Shown: positions 46,850 to 58,696, counted from the stretch's first letter. The stretch: 64,000 bases of DNA from Ligustrum vulgare (GCA_963555705.1 OY743171.1:14879352-14943351); one strand, 5' to 3'. A program made the numbers and translations. The notes: generated by a model not told the origin, from the letters alone.

Positions 46850-48418
46850 CTACATAGCTGTTTTTTCGTCCATGAAATCATGTATTCTTTGGAGTGCAAC
46901 TTGAAGTGTCTGCTCACTCATATTCGCGAAACAAACTCGGAACCAACCAGGGTCGGAACAATGGCAAGACGATCCTGGAGATATATTTATCTTCACTTCA
47001 TGCAGCATTGATTTCCATAAAGCTAATTCACTTTCGTTTGTAGGCTCCTCCAATAATGGACTCAAATTCATCCAGCAAAATAATCCTGCATTTCCCTTCA
47101 AACACTCGATCCCAGAATTTCTCAATCCATCAATGATCATCTGATACCTTTTCTCGAGTCTTTCCCGATTTGTCTTTATGTAATTTTCCATGAATGTTCT
47201 GTCAGAAAGCATTAAAGCCAAAAGCTGCTGTGTTTGAGAAGAAATCAAAGTGAAACTTGACATTCTTCTTGCAGTTGTAACAACTTGATCATTGTACGAA
47301 TATATTGTCCCAACCCTAAATCCAGGAAGGCCTAAATCTTTCGACAGGCTATAAACGATGTGAACTCTTTCGGCATCTTTGTAATCCCGGGCTTCAAGAA
47401 CTTCTGCTACACTTACAAATTCGTCACCAGAAAATGTCGATCCTGAGTAGATTTCATCTGAAACAAGATGAATGTTTTTACATGTAACGAATTCAAGAAT
47501 CGCTTCAAGGGTGGATCTTTTAATGGTTGCTCCAAGTGGATTCGATGGGTTCGTTATGAGCACTCCTTTAACTTTGATATTACGGGATTCGGCTTCGTTA
47601 TATGCTGCTTCTAAAGCTCGAGGAGTGATCTCAAAATTATTAGAACTATCACAATGAACTGGAACTATCTTAACACCTGTTCTCCACCTCAAGTCTCTGT
47701 CAAACCTGTGAAATCATAATTAATTAGTCCTTTGAACATAAAATTATTGTCAAGATTATGTGATATATTATATATCTGTGAGTAATTATGTTCTTACCCT
47801 GGATAGTATGGAGTCGGAATAAGCAAGGCATCTCCAGGATCAGCCAGAATGAAAGTCAATAGCTCATTGGCCGCAGTTGCCCCGGCTGTAATAACAACTC
47901 TATCAGGATTGAATTTTGCTCTTCCTCCTCTTATTTGTTCCATAAAGCATGCCATTGCCTGTATGATTTTCAAAAAGTGCATAAGTTCATGCAAAATCCA
48001 TTTGTGTTACAGTATTGGATAAAAGTTTTTACCTTTCTGAAAGATTGGAGTCCATGATAATCTTGAAATAAAGCATTCTCTCTAAAGCCAGAAGTTCTAT
48101 TTCCCCAGTTCGTGGCTTCTGAATGTTTTTCCAAGTACTGTTCCAGCAAATCAAATGAAACCTGTACAAGAAGTAACAAAATATTTTAGGGAAAAAACCT
48201 GAAAAAATGTTTTTTTTGCTCCACATGAAATGGCCCTCCAAACTTACTTGATTTTCTGCAAGTCCCATCTGAATAACTCCAGAAGGATTGCATAATTCAT
48301 CATATGGGTTTTCATCATATGCTTTCCACCCTGCAAAATATGGTGAATCTTCTCCATGTGTATCTGAAACTGCAACTTTTGACAAACCCACAACAGGTTT
48401 TCCAATCTCAATTGCCAT
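46850..48418 (-). CDS. ACS7-like: 1-aminocyclopropane-1-carboxylate synthase, type III (ACS7-like)
   Basis: PLP enzyme converting S-adenosylmethionine to ACC, the committed step of ethylene synthesis in the cytosol. Four exons: 48418-48248, 48161-48033, 47958-47798, 47705-46850. All introns (86, 74, 92 bp) are GT-AG; together they encode 438 residues with no stop or frameshift. Start is the ATG at 48418 ([20 protein letters not shown]). Landmarks: [18 protein letters not shown] (about 24-41), MGLAENQ (51-57), TAGATAANE (about 124), NPSNPLG (206-212), DEIYSG (237), the PLP lysine in [10 protein letters not shown] (K276) and the substrate-binding Arg in [11 protein letters not shown] (R410). 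The chain ends [12 protein letters not shown], with no C-terminal extension carrying MAPK or CDPK sites. That defines type III, like Arabidopsis ACS7. It appears functional. Confidence 0.95.
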
Positions 48419-48552
48419 AATCACAGTGTTTGATCCAGCAAGTTACTTTCACAAAGAGCTGCTTGTATATAAGACTAAGAGCAAAAAGTTCTTTAACTCT
48501 AAGAGCAAAAAAGTTCTGGAATTGATTATGAATTTTTGTTAAATGAAGAGCC

Positions 48553-48560
48553 CTTATATA
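48553..48560 (-). promoter_or_regulatory. TATA box of ACC synthase gene
   Basis: The minus strand reads CTATATAAGGGC, about 135 bp upstream of the ATG. This gives a 5' UTR of roughly 100 bp, usual for ACS genes. Confidence 0.65.
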
Positions 48561-49369
48561 GTATAAAGAAGGGTCCCTCAAAGACGATAATATATTAATA
48601 TTCTTACGAAAAAGGCCAAGGGAAACAATTATTGATTCTGTAGATTAAGCGAGATCAAAACTTCTCTTTTCCAAAATATATATAGTTTTTATTCTCTGGA
48701 GACAACTGTTGGCTTATGTCATCATTTCTAGCTTCCTAGCTATATCTCAATCTCCACCAGATCCACAGCAAATATGGTGGTTGAGTGGGGAGTGCACTTG
48801 TTTTTCTGAGAAAGTACTTACAACAATTTAATTTGATCCACGATTGTCAAATAGAAAATTGAACTGACGAAAAGAAATACGGTGATTAGAATAATGAGAG
48901 ATCAGATATGGGATTATCTAAGATTATCCTTTTTTTTTGCACCAGAATATTACTTTCTCCCTTTCACCAAAAAAGACGGGCAAAAAATTAAACTAGAGGT
49001 TCCCTCATTCCATTAAAAAAAAGGTGTAGCCCACACCTTAGGGGCCCCCACCTGTCCTACCCTAGACCTTAGTAAATGAGGTAAATCGCAAGATATGCTT
49101 CCAAGGGTAAAGGGTGGGAAACTTGCCTTTTAACTTCACTTATCAAGTCCTGATCAAAACTAAAGTTCCCTTTAAAAATACAAGAAATAGGCAATTTTTG
49201 GGAGAAAAGTCCTACTCCATGGAGGAATCTTCTTGATGCTATTCTTTTGAGAAACACAATAAAAAAAGTGGAATAACAATTTAATACAGCGAGAAAGATC
49301 TAAATTCAGAATAACTAAGATAACAAGAACGAAAAATAATGGAAAAGTAAACGATAAGACCTTGACCAA
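48561..49369. other. ACC synthase upstream region and possible SINE tail
   Basis: No gene. Upstream DNA of the ACS gene is AT-rich. At about 49010-49090 the minus strand reads GGTCTAGGGTAGGACAGG, GGGGGCCCCTAAGGTGTGGG and CTACACC followed by a T-run. This resembles the tail of plant tRNA-derived SINEs, but no A/B box was confirmed. The closest recognised retroelement to the gene is the LTR starting near 49370. Confidence 0.4.
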
Positions 49370-49936
49370 AGATTCACGACACAATGATTTGACGATGCGG
49401 AACAAGAACCAAAGTTTTCTAACTTCACAAGGGATGTCTAATACGTTGATAAGTTCGATGGGTTGTTCTTGAAGAACAAAAAAATGAATTTCACACTTTT
49501 CTAGACATAACACTCAAATTAATTGAATAATATCCAAAAATTGATAATACATAAGAAAAAACGATAAACACCTAATGCAGTGCCACCATATAATAGAGTC
49601 CTGGGCGGCTAAAATAATTAAAATGAAAAACAAACAAAAATTAGCGAAACCCTGATTTGATAGAGCCACGTAATAGCGTGGGTATATATCGCGCGATCAC
49701 GATGAAGGGTCAATATACTCTCGAGTCACTTTTTTGAAACCACACGCGATCGACCCTCTGTTGTACCATGTGATCACGTAGTTGAAGTCTGACTCCTTCG
49801 TCCCTTTGAATTGCATTTATCCGCCAATTTGATCCTCGACTCGAGTCCAACATGAAATTTTTTCATTTTTCTCTCAAGATTGCTGCTAAACCCACAGTAA
49901 CTTAATCTTTCCTTTGACTTCCTTCCTTGGATCACA
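49370..49936 (-). repeat. LTR A of a chromovirus-like gypsy element (3' LTR)
   Basis: On the minus strand it starts TGTGATCCAAGGAAGGAAGT at 49936, right after a purine-rich tract (CTAGAGAGTGGGGATGG, 49937-49953), so it is a 3' LTR. It is homologous to LTR B (63159 leftwards): shared CCTGATTTGATAGAGCCACG, TCTTGAAGAA and ACAAGAACCAA. The left end could not be fixed; 49370 is the limit of clear homology. Confidence 0.65.
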
Positions 49937-49953
49937 CCATCCCCACTCTCTAG

Positions 49954-50264
49954 AAAATGATTTGACTTTGAATCTACAATTGTCCAACCCTCTTGTAATT
50001 ACTGTATTTGTTTGCTATTGGATCTTGCTCATACTTGGGAATTTTCTTAAACTTTTTGGGTTGTTCTGTCTTGCAAGTAACTTTGTTCCTTGGGTTTACT
50101 TCTATAATTTGATTTTGATACCTACAAAACATAATTAACCAAACTACGGGGGGACTTGTTAGCATGGCCAAGTGCTAGGATTGGTTCCTTACACATTAAC
50201 CTTTGTACACTAATGCTCTTTGTATGGTGGACTCTTTTTTCTTTTTCTCTTTGCATTCATGCTC
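49954..50264 (-). other. Non-coding remnant before 3' LTR A
   Basis: No recognisable pol. RT, RNase H and integrase expected between protease (50265) and the polypurine tract (49937) are missing, so an internal deletion of several kb is inferred. Confidence 0.5.
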
Positions 50265-51388
50265 TCATTTTTCTAAGATTGTGACCTCAACTCTCATTTT
50301 CTCATTTTTCACTACCTCTCCTTTTTTTGAGGTCGTGACCTCAACTCTTCCATTTTTCTCTTTAAACTCACTTTTTATTTTCGTTTGATCATCTTGTACC
50401 TCCTCAGGTGATGAAGGAGCAAAAGTAATTTTCTTTCCACCCTTCACAAAGGAATATTGATTTTTAAACCCATCATATACCACCCTTCTATCATATTGCC
50501 ATGGTCTTTCCAACAAAATAAGTCCAATATGCATAGTCCTTACGTCACAAACTACTTCATCCTTGTACCCCTCAATGGTAAACTCAACCTTACCCTGACT
50601 GTTCACCTTAATTTCCCGTGTCTCGGTCAACCACTGCAATTTGTAAGGTTTAAGATGTTTCATTTTAGGCAACCCCAACTTTTTAACCAAAAGAGTAATA
50701 ACTAAGTTTGTACAACTTCCCCCATCAATCACCAATCCACAAACATTTTTATCCACTAAGCACCTAGTGTGAAATAGGTTATCCCTTTGTTCATCTACCT
50801 TATCCACAACATTTACCTTAACTCTAAAACTAAGGACACTCCTATTAACAAGTGGACACTTCACAACATAAGTTAATTCCTCATCATTGTTACTACTACT
50901 AGCCCCAATATCCTCTAATTTAGGCATCCCTTCAAATTCGTTATCTGAAATCATCTCCCCATTTTGTATAACCATTACCCTTTTATTTGGACATTGGGAT
51001 GCTATATGACCCAAACTCAAACATTTAACGCATTTAATATTCCTATCCTTTGTAGGTTGGGGATCAGAAATAATTTAATAACCCAAATCTCCCTTTCGAG
51101 ACATGATCATCATGTGTTTCCCTCGGTTGGGATGTAGGATAAGACCTCGGTGAATATCTTGCAGCCCCCTTTCACTTAAGTTGCCTGTCCAGCTTCATTG
51201 ACATGTGCATCATGTACTCCAACTCCACATAGTGCTGCTGCAGCTCAACCACATTAGCAATTTCTCGGTTTATCCCACTCAAAAACCTAGCCATGGTGGC
51301 CTCTCTATCCTCCACAACATTGGCCCTAATCATTGCCATTTCCATGTCCTTATGGTACTCCTTCACACTCCTAGAACCTTGTGTAAGT
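50265..51388 (-). pseudogene. Gypsy gag C-terminus and protease (chromovirus-like)
   Basis: On the minus strand: gag end (SRSVKEYHKDMEMAMIRANV, EDREATMARFLSGINREIAN, 51388-51172), an incomplete zinc knuckle region near 51020 (GHIASQCPNKRVMV), then protease: FHTRCLVDKNVCGLVIDGGS (active-site D-G-G), KLGLPKMKHLKPYKLQWLTE, CDVRTMHIGLILLERPWQYD and RRVVYDGFKNQYSFVKGGKK. After residue 200 the frame becomes a repeated EKxxRVEVTxxK tail, possibly duplicated. The gag frame is cut at 51388/51389 by a solo LTR and continues at 54405. Confidence 0.8.
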
Positions 51389-51393
51389 CCCTG

Positions 51394-54300
51394 TGTAGCG
51401 CCCCGAGTTCCGTATACCCGATTCACTACGTCATTTTCTGTCTAAATTTTTCGAATAATATTTTTGCGGAAGAAATAATTGAAATTCATTTTTGGCAACA
51501 TTAAATAAACTGTAATGGCCGATAAAATTGAAAACATTTATGAAACCATTTGAAATAGTAAATCGAACCATTAATATTGTAAAGAAATTGCCAATGTCAT
51601 AATTTCTCAAATAAATGAACTTCTCTAAATTATTCGATTGTTTGGAAAATACGGAAACCATTAACGTCAAACTTTCAACTGTTTAACGATTATTGCCACC
51701 ATCATTCATCGCTCGCCACCGTCTCCGAAATCTGCAAAACTGTTAAAAAGTAGGGTGAGTATTTCATGGGGGAAATACTCAGTAGACTCATCGCAAATTA
51801 ATTTAATTTATAAGATGATTAAACACATAAATCCCGGCTCTTTATACAACGGGCATTTATAGAGCTTCTTTATAAAACTGCTCTTGATAAACAGCTCTTT
51901 TGAAAATAGCTCTTTGAAAACAGCTCTTTGAAAACATCTCTTTGAAAACAGCTCTTTGAAAACAACTCTTTGAAAACATCTCTTTGAAAACATCTCTTTG
52001 AAAACCATATACTTATAAAAACATTTTAATTATGCCAAGCATAATTTCTTTTGAAAGCATAACATAAGATAGGATTTAAATCCTCATAAACATACAAGAA
52101 CTTTACCGAACTTAGGTGGCAAGAATTCTTATGCAGTAAAATCATAATAACAGTAAAATCACAGTAAGTATACCAAGCATAATTTTTGAAATTCATAGGG
52201 ATCAATTGCATCATAACATAAGATAGGATCGAAATCCTCATAAACATATGCGATAGGAATTTTACCGAACTTAGGTGGTAAATCCTCATAAACATATGGA
52301 AACACAGGAATTTTACCGAACTTCGTGGCAAATCCTCATAAACATAGGAGACACAAGAATGTTACCGAACTTCGTGGCAAGAATTCTTATGTGTAGCGCT
52401 ACTAAAACTCCGGTCCCCTTAACATATCATAACTTATCATATGGGACCCAAAACAATCTTGGTAGATTGATTTCATAGCAATGATCCAAAAAAACATTTT
52501 CGTGAAGCATAGGGTATACTTACTTTTCTCGTAAAAACATAAAGTATATTTTCTTTTCATAAAAATATACTTACTTTTCATAACAACATAAGGTATATTT
52601 ACCTTTCATAACAACATACTTGCTTTTCTTAAAAATTGACTTTCACAAGTCACATGACATTCATATGAAATCATAATTTAAATCAATTAATAAGTGCGAG
52701 TCTACCTCAAATCCGACGAGTGCAAAGTTGAGCGGGAATGACTTCAATTTCTTTAAATTCTCCGTACGCTTCGTCTTAGCCAATAAGTCACTTTAGTCTA
52801 TCGAATATATAGTTCAAAATGATAAATTATAATTTGAGACTAAAATTGATGTTTTGAAAGTTCAGGGACTAAATTGAATACTTTTGAAAGTTGAGGGACT
52901 AAAATGAATACTTTTGAAAGTTGAGTCGGAAACTCAAAACAATAGGGTTGAAATAATATATTTTAAAACAATAGGGGCTGATTAAAACTCATTTAAAACT
53001 TAAGGGCTGAAATTGATAAGTTTAAAAGCTAAAAGGACTGAATTGCAAAACTTTAAAGCTTGGGGACTCATTTGAAACAATTTAAAACTTCAGGGACTGA
53101 ATTGATCACTTTTCAAACTTAGGGGGCTAATTTGCAAATTCTGAAAATCATTATTTTAAATCAGATTTTATTCTCTCTCATTCGTATCAGCCAGAGGGAG
53201 AGAAAAGTGAGAGAGGCGAGAGACGAAGGCTGAAAAAAAAAACTGGCGATCGACTACTTTCAGTCAAGGTTGCCGCGAGCCAAACGCCGGCGGTGGTTCG
53301 GAGATGGTTCGGCCATCATGTGGTGGTGATTTAGGCTAGGTTTTGGTGTTGATTCGAGGTGAATCCAAGGCTCAAGATCTGATCTTGATTGCGATTTCCG
53401 GTGACAAATCCGGTCACTGGCAGTCGGCGTCGAGGTAAGTCTTTGGTTTAGTTGATTTTGGGTTTTATCTATGATTGCTGGTGGTTGGATTCGAGGAACA
53501 GAAAGGGAACCGCGGCTTAGATCGCGATTTGGCTGCGAGAATCCGACGATACAATCTGCTGAAATCAGACTATAGAGGGTTCGAGATTAGGTAAGGTTCT
53601 GGGTTTCTTCTATTTCTTAGTTTGGGTTTTGATTTTGAGTTTTGGGTGAGGATTTGGATTCGAACTGAAGTTGATTGTGGAAAGTGATGATGATTTGGTT
53701 TCTGCAACTGATCTGGGGTGCAGGCTGCGTTGGTGGTGGTCTGATGTTCGACGATGGGTGATGACTCTGGTTGGGTTAAATTCCGGTGATGATGAAAATG
53801 GATGATAATTGGTGGTGCTGCAGGGGTGGTGACGGTTGAACTGTGGTTTTATGAATTGGCTGTGAATTGATTATGGTGAGGCGATGCTGATAGTTAGGAT
53901 TTTGGTTGCAGAGAATTGGTTGATTCATGGTGATGAAGGTGACTGATTGTAGCTGGGCAGCATAATGCAGTTTGGTGATTTTGGTTTGGAGGTCAATTGA
54001 TGACGGGTTTGAGCAGTGGTGGTGATAACTGATGATGATGATGATGGGTGATGATGTACTGTGGTGATGGTGAGTTTATACAGGTGATCTCGTGGGCTGG
54101 GGATGGGTAATGATAATAGTGAGTGTCATTTGCTTTGCTGGAAAGAGTGGTTGGCTCAAGAATGGGGTTGTAAAGTGTGGATTCGAGGCGGAAAGGAGAA
54201 AACATGTGGGGTAAAAGTTTTATTTAATTTGGTATGATAATGATGGTGTTATGAGGTGGAAAGAGTGATAAATATAAGAAGGAAAGGAGAATAAAGAGGA

Positions 54301-54399
54301 ATGCAAAACGTGGGAAATAATCAACTGAAAATTAGACTAATTTTGATTAAGAAATGTATTTAAGAAATTTTTGATTAAGAAATGTTCTGGGTCGCTATA
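51394..54399 (+). mobile_element. Solo LTR, 3006 bp, target duplication CCCTG
   Basis: Starts TGTAGCGCCCCGAG and ends GGGTCGCTATA (expected ...TACA), between CCCTG at 51389-51393 and CCCTG at 54400-54404. Removing it and one CCCTG joins the gypsy gag frame exactly. Contents: a CTCTTTGAAAACAG-type tandem repeat (about 51880-52010), CATAAACAT/TTTACCGAACTT repeats (52070-52380), GGGACTAAATTGAAT-type repeats (52860-53150) and a GC-rich 53190-53460 segment. It is in the same family as the LTR at 54638-56438. Long-LTR Ty3/gypsy is the likely source; no internal domain is present. Confidence 0.85.
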
Positions 54400-54404
54400 C
54401 CCTG

Positions 54405-54542
54405 CAACCTTTGATAAATATCCATATGATAGTGGCTCGGGACAAACATCTTCCTCATTATCGCTTTCATCTCACCCCATGCATCCACCGATCTCTCACC
54501 ATTTCTCCTCCAACCTGTCACTAATTGATCCCACCAAACTAT
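54405..54542 (-). pseudogene. Gypsy gag central fragment
   Basis: The minus strand reads WWDQLVTGWRRNGERSVDAW and KAIMRKMFVPSHYHMDIYQR then LQG. This is the conserved gag segment immediately preceding the LTQGSRSVKEY part at 51388, which lies beyond the solo LTR. The N-terminal side is cut at 54542 by a CACTA terminus. Confidence 0.8.
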
Positions 54543-55164
54543 CACTACAACAAAAATAGCCTTTTGCAACACTCAAAAAATGTTGCCAAAAGGCTTTTGT
54601 AACGTTTGACAAGTGTTGCAAATCGCAGTGTTGTCGTTGTGACGACCCGAATTCTCGACCATTCGAGTGCCACTAAAAGTGACTCATATCATATTATCGA
54701 GACTTAAATAGTAATGTAAAATTATTCAAAAGAATAATTAGAATCCCATAATTTTATTTGTGAATAAAAATAGAACATAATTTTCTTACATAAAGTTCAA
54801 CATAATTATCTCATCAATCTTAACCACTTTTGCCACTTCCATGTTGACCGCCTCGAACCTTCAATTATCTGAAAATGGTAAATATCGTGGAGTGAGATTT
54901 ATAAAATCCCAGTAAGTATACCAAGCATAAATTTTCTTTTGAAAGCATATGGATCATTTTCATCATAACATAGGATAGGATCGAAATACTCATAAACATA
55001 GGGAGACACAAGAATTTTACCGAACTTAAATGGCAAGAATTCTTATGTGTAGCGCTACTAAACTCCGGTCCCCTTAGCATAATCATAAACATATCATATG
55101 GAACCCATAACAATCTTGTGAGATTGATTTCATAGCAATGATCCAAACATTTTCATAAAAACAT

Positions 55165-55565
55165 AAGATATACTTACTTGTCATAAAAACATACTTACTT
55201 TTCATAAAAACATAAGGTGTATTTACCTTTCATAAAAACATACTTACTTTTCATAAAAACATAAGATATACTTACTTGTCATAAAAACATACTTACTTTT
55301 CATAAAAACATAAGGTGTATTTACCTTTCATAAAAACATACTTACTTTTCATAAAAACATAAGATATACTTACTTGTCATAAAAACATACTTACTTTTCA
55401 TAAAAACATAAGGTGTATTTACCTTTCATAAAAACATACTTACTTTTCATAAAAACATAAGATATACTTACTTGTCATAAAAACATACTTACTTTTCATA
55501 AAAACATAAGGTGTATTTACCTTTCATAAAAACATACTTACTTTTCATAAAAACATAAGATATAC
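55165..55565 (+). repeat. 98-bp tandem array
   Basis: AAGATATACTTACTTGTCAT recurs at 55165, 55263, 55361 and 55459, with a partial copy at 55557. Each unit contains an internal near-duplicate half (AAGGTGTATTTACCTTTCAT). Confidence 0.9.
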
Positions 55566-55799
55566 TTACCTTTTAAAAGATTAAAATGAAGTGTAGTAGT
55601 AAATGGACCAAAACTTTCTTGACCACCTTGAATTTCTCTTACTTGTGGATTTTTTCAAGAGATTGGAAATAAGTGTATATGTGTAGAGTTGTGTGTAAAA
55701 GAGATGGGTTTAAATAGATGTATAAAGTTGGCATATTGTAAACATAATCATTCAATTCTATTAATTTTAACACATCCTTTTCTTAAAGTAAAGCACCAT

Positions 55800-56110
55800 T
55801 CATATACTTTTCCATATTTATACAAATATTATGCTCTTCATGATTACATATAATGGAGTCTTATCAACCATTCATATACTTTTTCATATTTATACAAATA
55901 TTATGCTCTTCATGATTACATATAATGGAGTCTTATCAACCATTCATATACTTTTCCATATTTATACAAATATTATGCTCTTCATGATTACATATAATGG
56001 AATCTTATCAAAAATTCATATATTTTTCCATATTTATACAAATATTATGCTCTTCATGATTACATATAATGGAGTATATAATTCATTCATATACTTTTCC
56101 ATATTTATTA
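55800..56110 (+). repeat. 72-bp tandem array
   Basis: ATGCTCTTCATGATTACATA recurs at 55831, 55903, 55975 and 56047. Because 72 is a multiple of three it produces an open frame with a repeated 24-residue peptide, which is not a gene. Confidence 0.9.
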
Positions 56111-56719
56111 AATTAAGATTCTCATAATTATTATATATAATGTAACCTCTCATGCTTGCATATATTTTCTTAATTTCAATAATAAAAATAATTTTTGTAT
56201 AAATAAATATTGGGATAACATTGAATTAAGTACTTGGACTTAATATACTTTAAATCAAGAGAATGGAGATATTTTTAGAAATTCGGAATTTAATTTAAAA
56301 TCGAACGATCTCGATTATTTCTTGACTTGGCTATACGAATACGTCGTGGCGTTAACTTAATAAAAATGGGTGAAATAGTAGCGACACGATTTTCTATTAA
56401 AATAATTATTAATCGCGTAAAAACTCTTGGTCGCTACAGTCGTAGAGCAAAAACTTTTTGTAACGTTTTTTGAACTTTGCAAAAGATTGAAATAAATGTT
56501 GTAATAGACCTTTTGCAACGTTTATTAAGTGTTGCGGTAAACCCTTTTGCAACGTTTTTTAAATGTTTCCGTAGACCCTTTTGCAATGTTTATTAAGTGT
56601 TGTCGTAGACCTTTTTGCAAAATTTTTTGAGTGTTGCCGTAAACCCTTTTGCAACATTTATTGAGTGTTTCCGTAGACCCTTTTGCAACATTTTTTGAAC
56701 GTTGCTATATGTTTTTTTT

Positions 56720-57671
56720 AAAATACTATTGAACAAATTATTTATAAAACCCAAATTTTTCTAATTACTTCATTAAAATGGTACTTTAAATAAAAAATAA
56801 AAGTAAATGCATTATGAATTTTTAAATCCATACAAAATAAAGTCTTGATAATGTTTAATAAATCAATACAGAATAACAAATCCAAAATCCAAAATAACAA
56901 ATCCACGAAAGAAAGTGTTGATAATGTTTAACAAAATTCGCAAAAGAATATCATCATTTGACAAAAAGAAATATTTTACTACCGGAACATCAACTTCATT
57001 CCGCAATATAACCGTACCTTTAGATCGCAACATTCGGTCCATCTTCAAAATTACACCTATAACAAATTTGAGCAAAGTTATAAGTGAATGTCACGCTTTA
57101 CTTAATAAATGGTAGAAAAAATAAGAAATAGAGTTAAAAGCAAAATACATTTATATCTTTCCAATGTGATTTCATAGAAATTGATATGACTTGTCCTAAA
57201 TCAATCTACTAGACCAGAGACGTGAAGTGCATCGATGACAGATGTCAGCTAGATGCTAGATCTACCACCAAGGAAAATGAGCTTTCACCCCAAGTGTAAA
57301 ACCTAAACTTAGATGTGTTAACTTCTCTTTCCTTCCCTTCTATTGTAAGAAACTCTATAGAAATTTTGGGAGAACCTCCCCTATAAATTGGATTTAATGA
57401 ACTTGTAGAAAGACATCATAACTAACATAATAATTTAAAAATCAAACCAACACCTCTAACAACTTCCAACATCAATCCCTAACTCCTCAACATCACAAAT
57501 TCAACAATAATCTCCATCTAACTAAATAGGACAATAAACTATTAAATGGCAGAAGTTATTGATTTCTTCTTTGGCACTATTTGAGTATCTAAATTTTAAA
57601 ATTTGATAGGAATGTCGTAGCGACACAACTTAAGTTATAAAATTTGCATTTTAAAATTTGGGTCGCTACAG
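56720..57671. other. AT-rich CACTA #3 interior and an LTR-end scrap
   Basis: No gene is supported. 57600-57671 ends TTTGGGTCGCTACA, the same end as the solo LTRs, and abuts LTR B, so it is a truncated relative. Minus-strand frames at 56863-57075 have no recognised domain. Confidence 0.5.
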
Positions 57672-58375
57672 CAATAAATTGAAGATGCAAACACTACAAG
57701 AAAATTAGACTTATTCTACAAAATTTCCGGATACAAAATGAAATTTGTATGCGGAATCTACTTTTTCCTACAAAATCATTTTTTATAGGGATAAGAATTT
57801 GACTCCAAAAATATTTATACTTAAACTACAAATTTTTCGAATACAAATGAAATTTGTATGCGAATTCTATTTTTTCCTACAAAACGAGTTTCTGTAGGGA
57901 TAAGAATTTGGATCAAAAAATATTTATACATAAACTTCAAATTTTCCGCTTACAAAATTAATTTTGTAGCCAAAGTTTTATTCTCTCTCACAAAAACTAA
58001 TTTTTATAGGGACTACATTGCAATTTACAAAAAATTGAAATCAAAACTAACCAAACCTACCGTCATCTTCCTCAATCCTCTCCAAACCCTCCCCCTCTCG
58101 ATTCCCCTCTCTCGCAACACCTCTCCCTCTGCTCCCATTCGTCGCGACCAGCCGACCACAACCACCACCGCGGTTCTAACCTCTCTCCTCCCCCTCTTCC
58201 CTTCTCCCTTCCTCGCACACACTCGCCACATGGTACACGCACACACCCTCATGAATGCAGCCACGCACACACCGCACTCAGGCACACACCTAACACATAC
58301 TCTTGAACACACAATGTATGGATTCTAAAACTCCATTGATAATTGAAATCAATTTCCTTCTTCTTTGATTAATTT

Positions 58376-58696
58376 TTGTATTTGAGCAAAAAAGAATGTG
58401 ATGTGATCCAGACCACGGATACGAGCCCGCACAAAGATCCGTTGAAGATCCGAGGAGGGCCGATGACTCGATTGCAGACAAAGAGGGCCAAGGAAGCAAT
58501 GGACAAGTTAGTTCAAGAAACAATGGCCAAAATAATGTTCGTGTCATCAAAAGAAGCAAGTTCCATGTTGGGACCGAGCCAAAACGACGAGTGGATCAAC
58601 CTCATTCAAGCCGTCAAAGAAGATTGCCAAATTTCAAGAATTACGGCCGTAATTCATAATTCTCACGGCCGTAACCAACTTGCTGCTGAAAACTGA
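58376..58696 (+). pseudogene. Captured gypsy polyprotein C-terminus
   Basis: DPLKIRGGPMTRLQTKRAKE and AMDKLVQETMAKIM are the standard C-terminal tail found after integrase in chromovirus-like Ty3/gypsy polyproteins. The frame ends at 58694-58696. The following 400 bp (ACGGCCGT doublets, TATTTATAGGG near 58970, CATTGAATAAA near 59058) look like the matching 3' region or LTR. Integrase itself is absent, so only the 3' end of a retroelement was captured by, or inserted in, CACTA #4. Confidence 0.65.

Larger units (their letters stand above)
54638..56438 (+). mobile_element. Solo LTR, 1801 bp, target duplication GTCGT
   Basis: Starts TGTGACGACCCGAATTCTCG and ends GGTCGCTACA between GTCGT at 54633-54637 and GTCGT at 56439-56443. 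It shares with the 3006-bp LTR the phrases TAAGTATACCAAGCATAA, ATTTTACCGAACTT and TGTGTAGCGCTACTAAA. Internal tandem arrays: period 98 bp (about 55165-55565, four to five copies) and period 72 bp (about 55800-56110, four copies). Confidence 0.85.
54543..57540 (+). mobile_element. CACTA element #3, one end with subterminal repeats (right limit uncertain)
   Basis: CACTACAACAAAAATAGCC starts at 54543, inside gypsy gag, preceded by TAT (54540-54542, likely duplication). Subterminal units TTTTGCAACGTTTATTAAGT / GTGTTGCCGTAGACCC recur about ten times at 54560-54637 and 56439-56710, a classic CACTA arrangement, interrupted by a solo LTR. Further in (57362-57390) is a CCCCTATAAATTGG motif shared with CACTA #1. 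No transposase frame is recognised and no opposite terminus was found, so this is a remnant. Confidence 0.65.

Noticed and set aside
55831..56127. 98-codon open frame with a repeated 24-residue peptide
   Set aside because: Produced by the 72-bp tandem array; repeat length divisible by three keeps it open.
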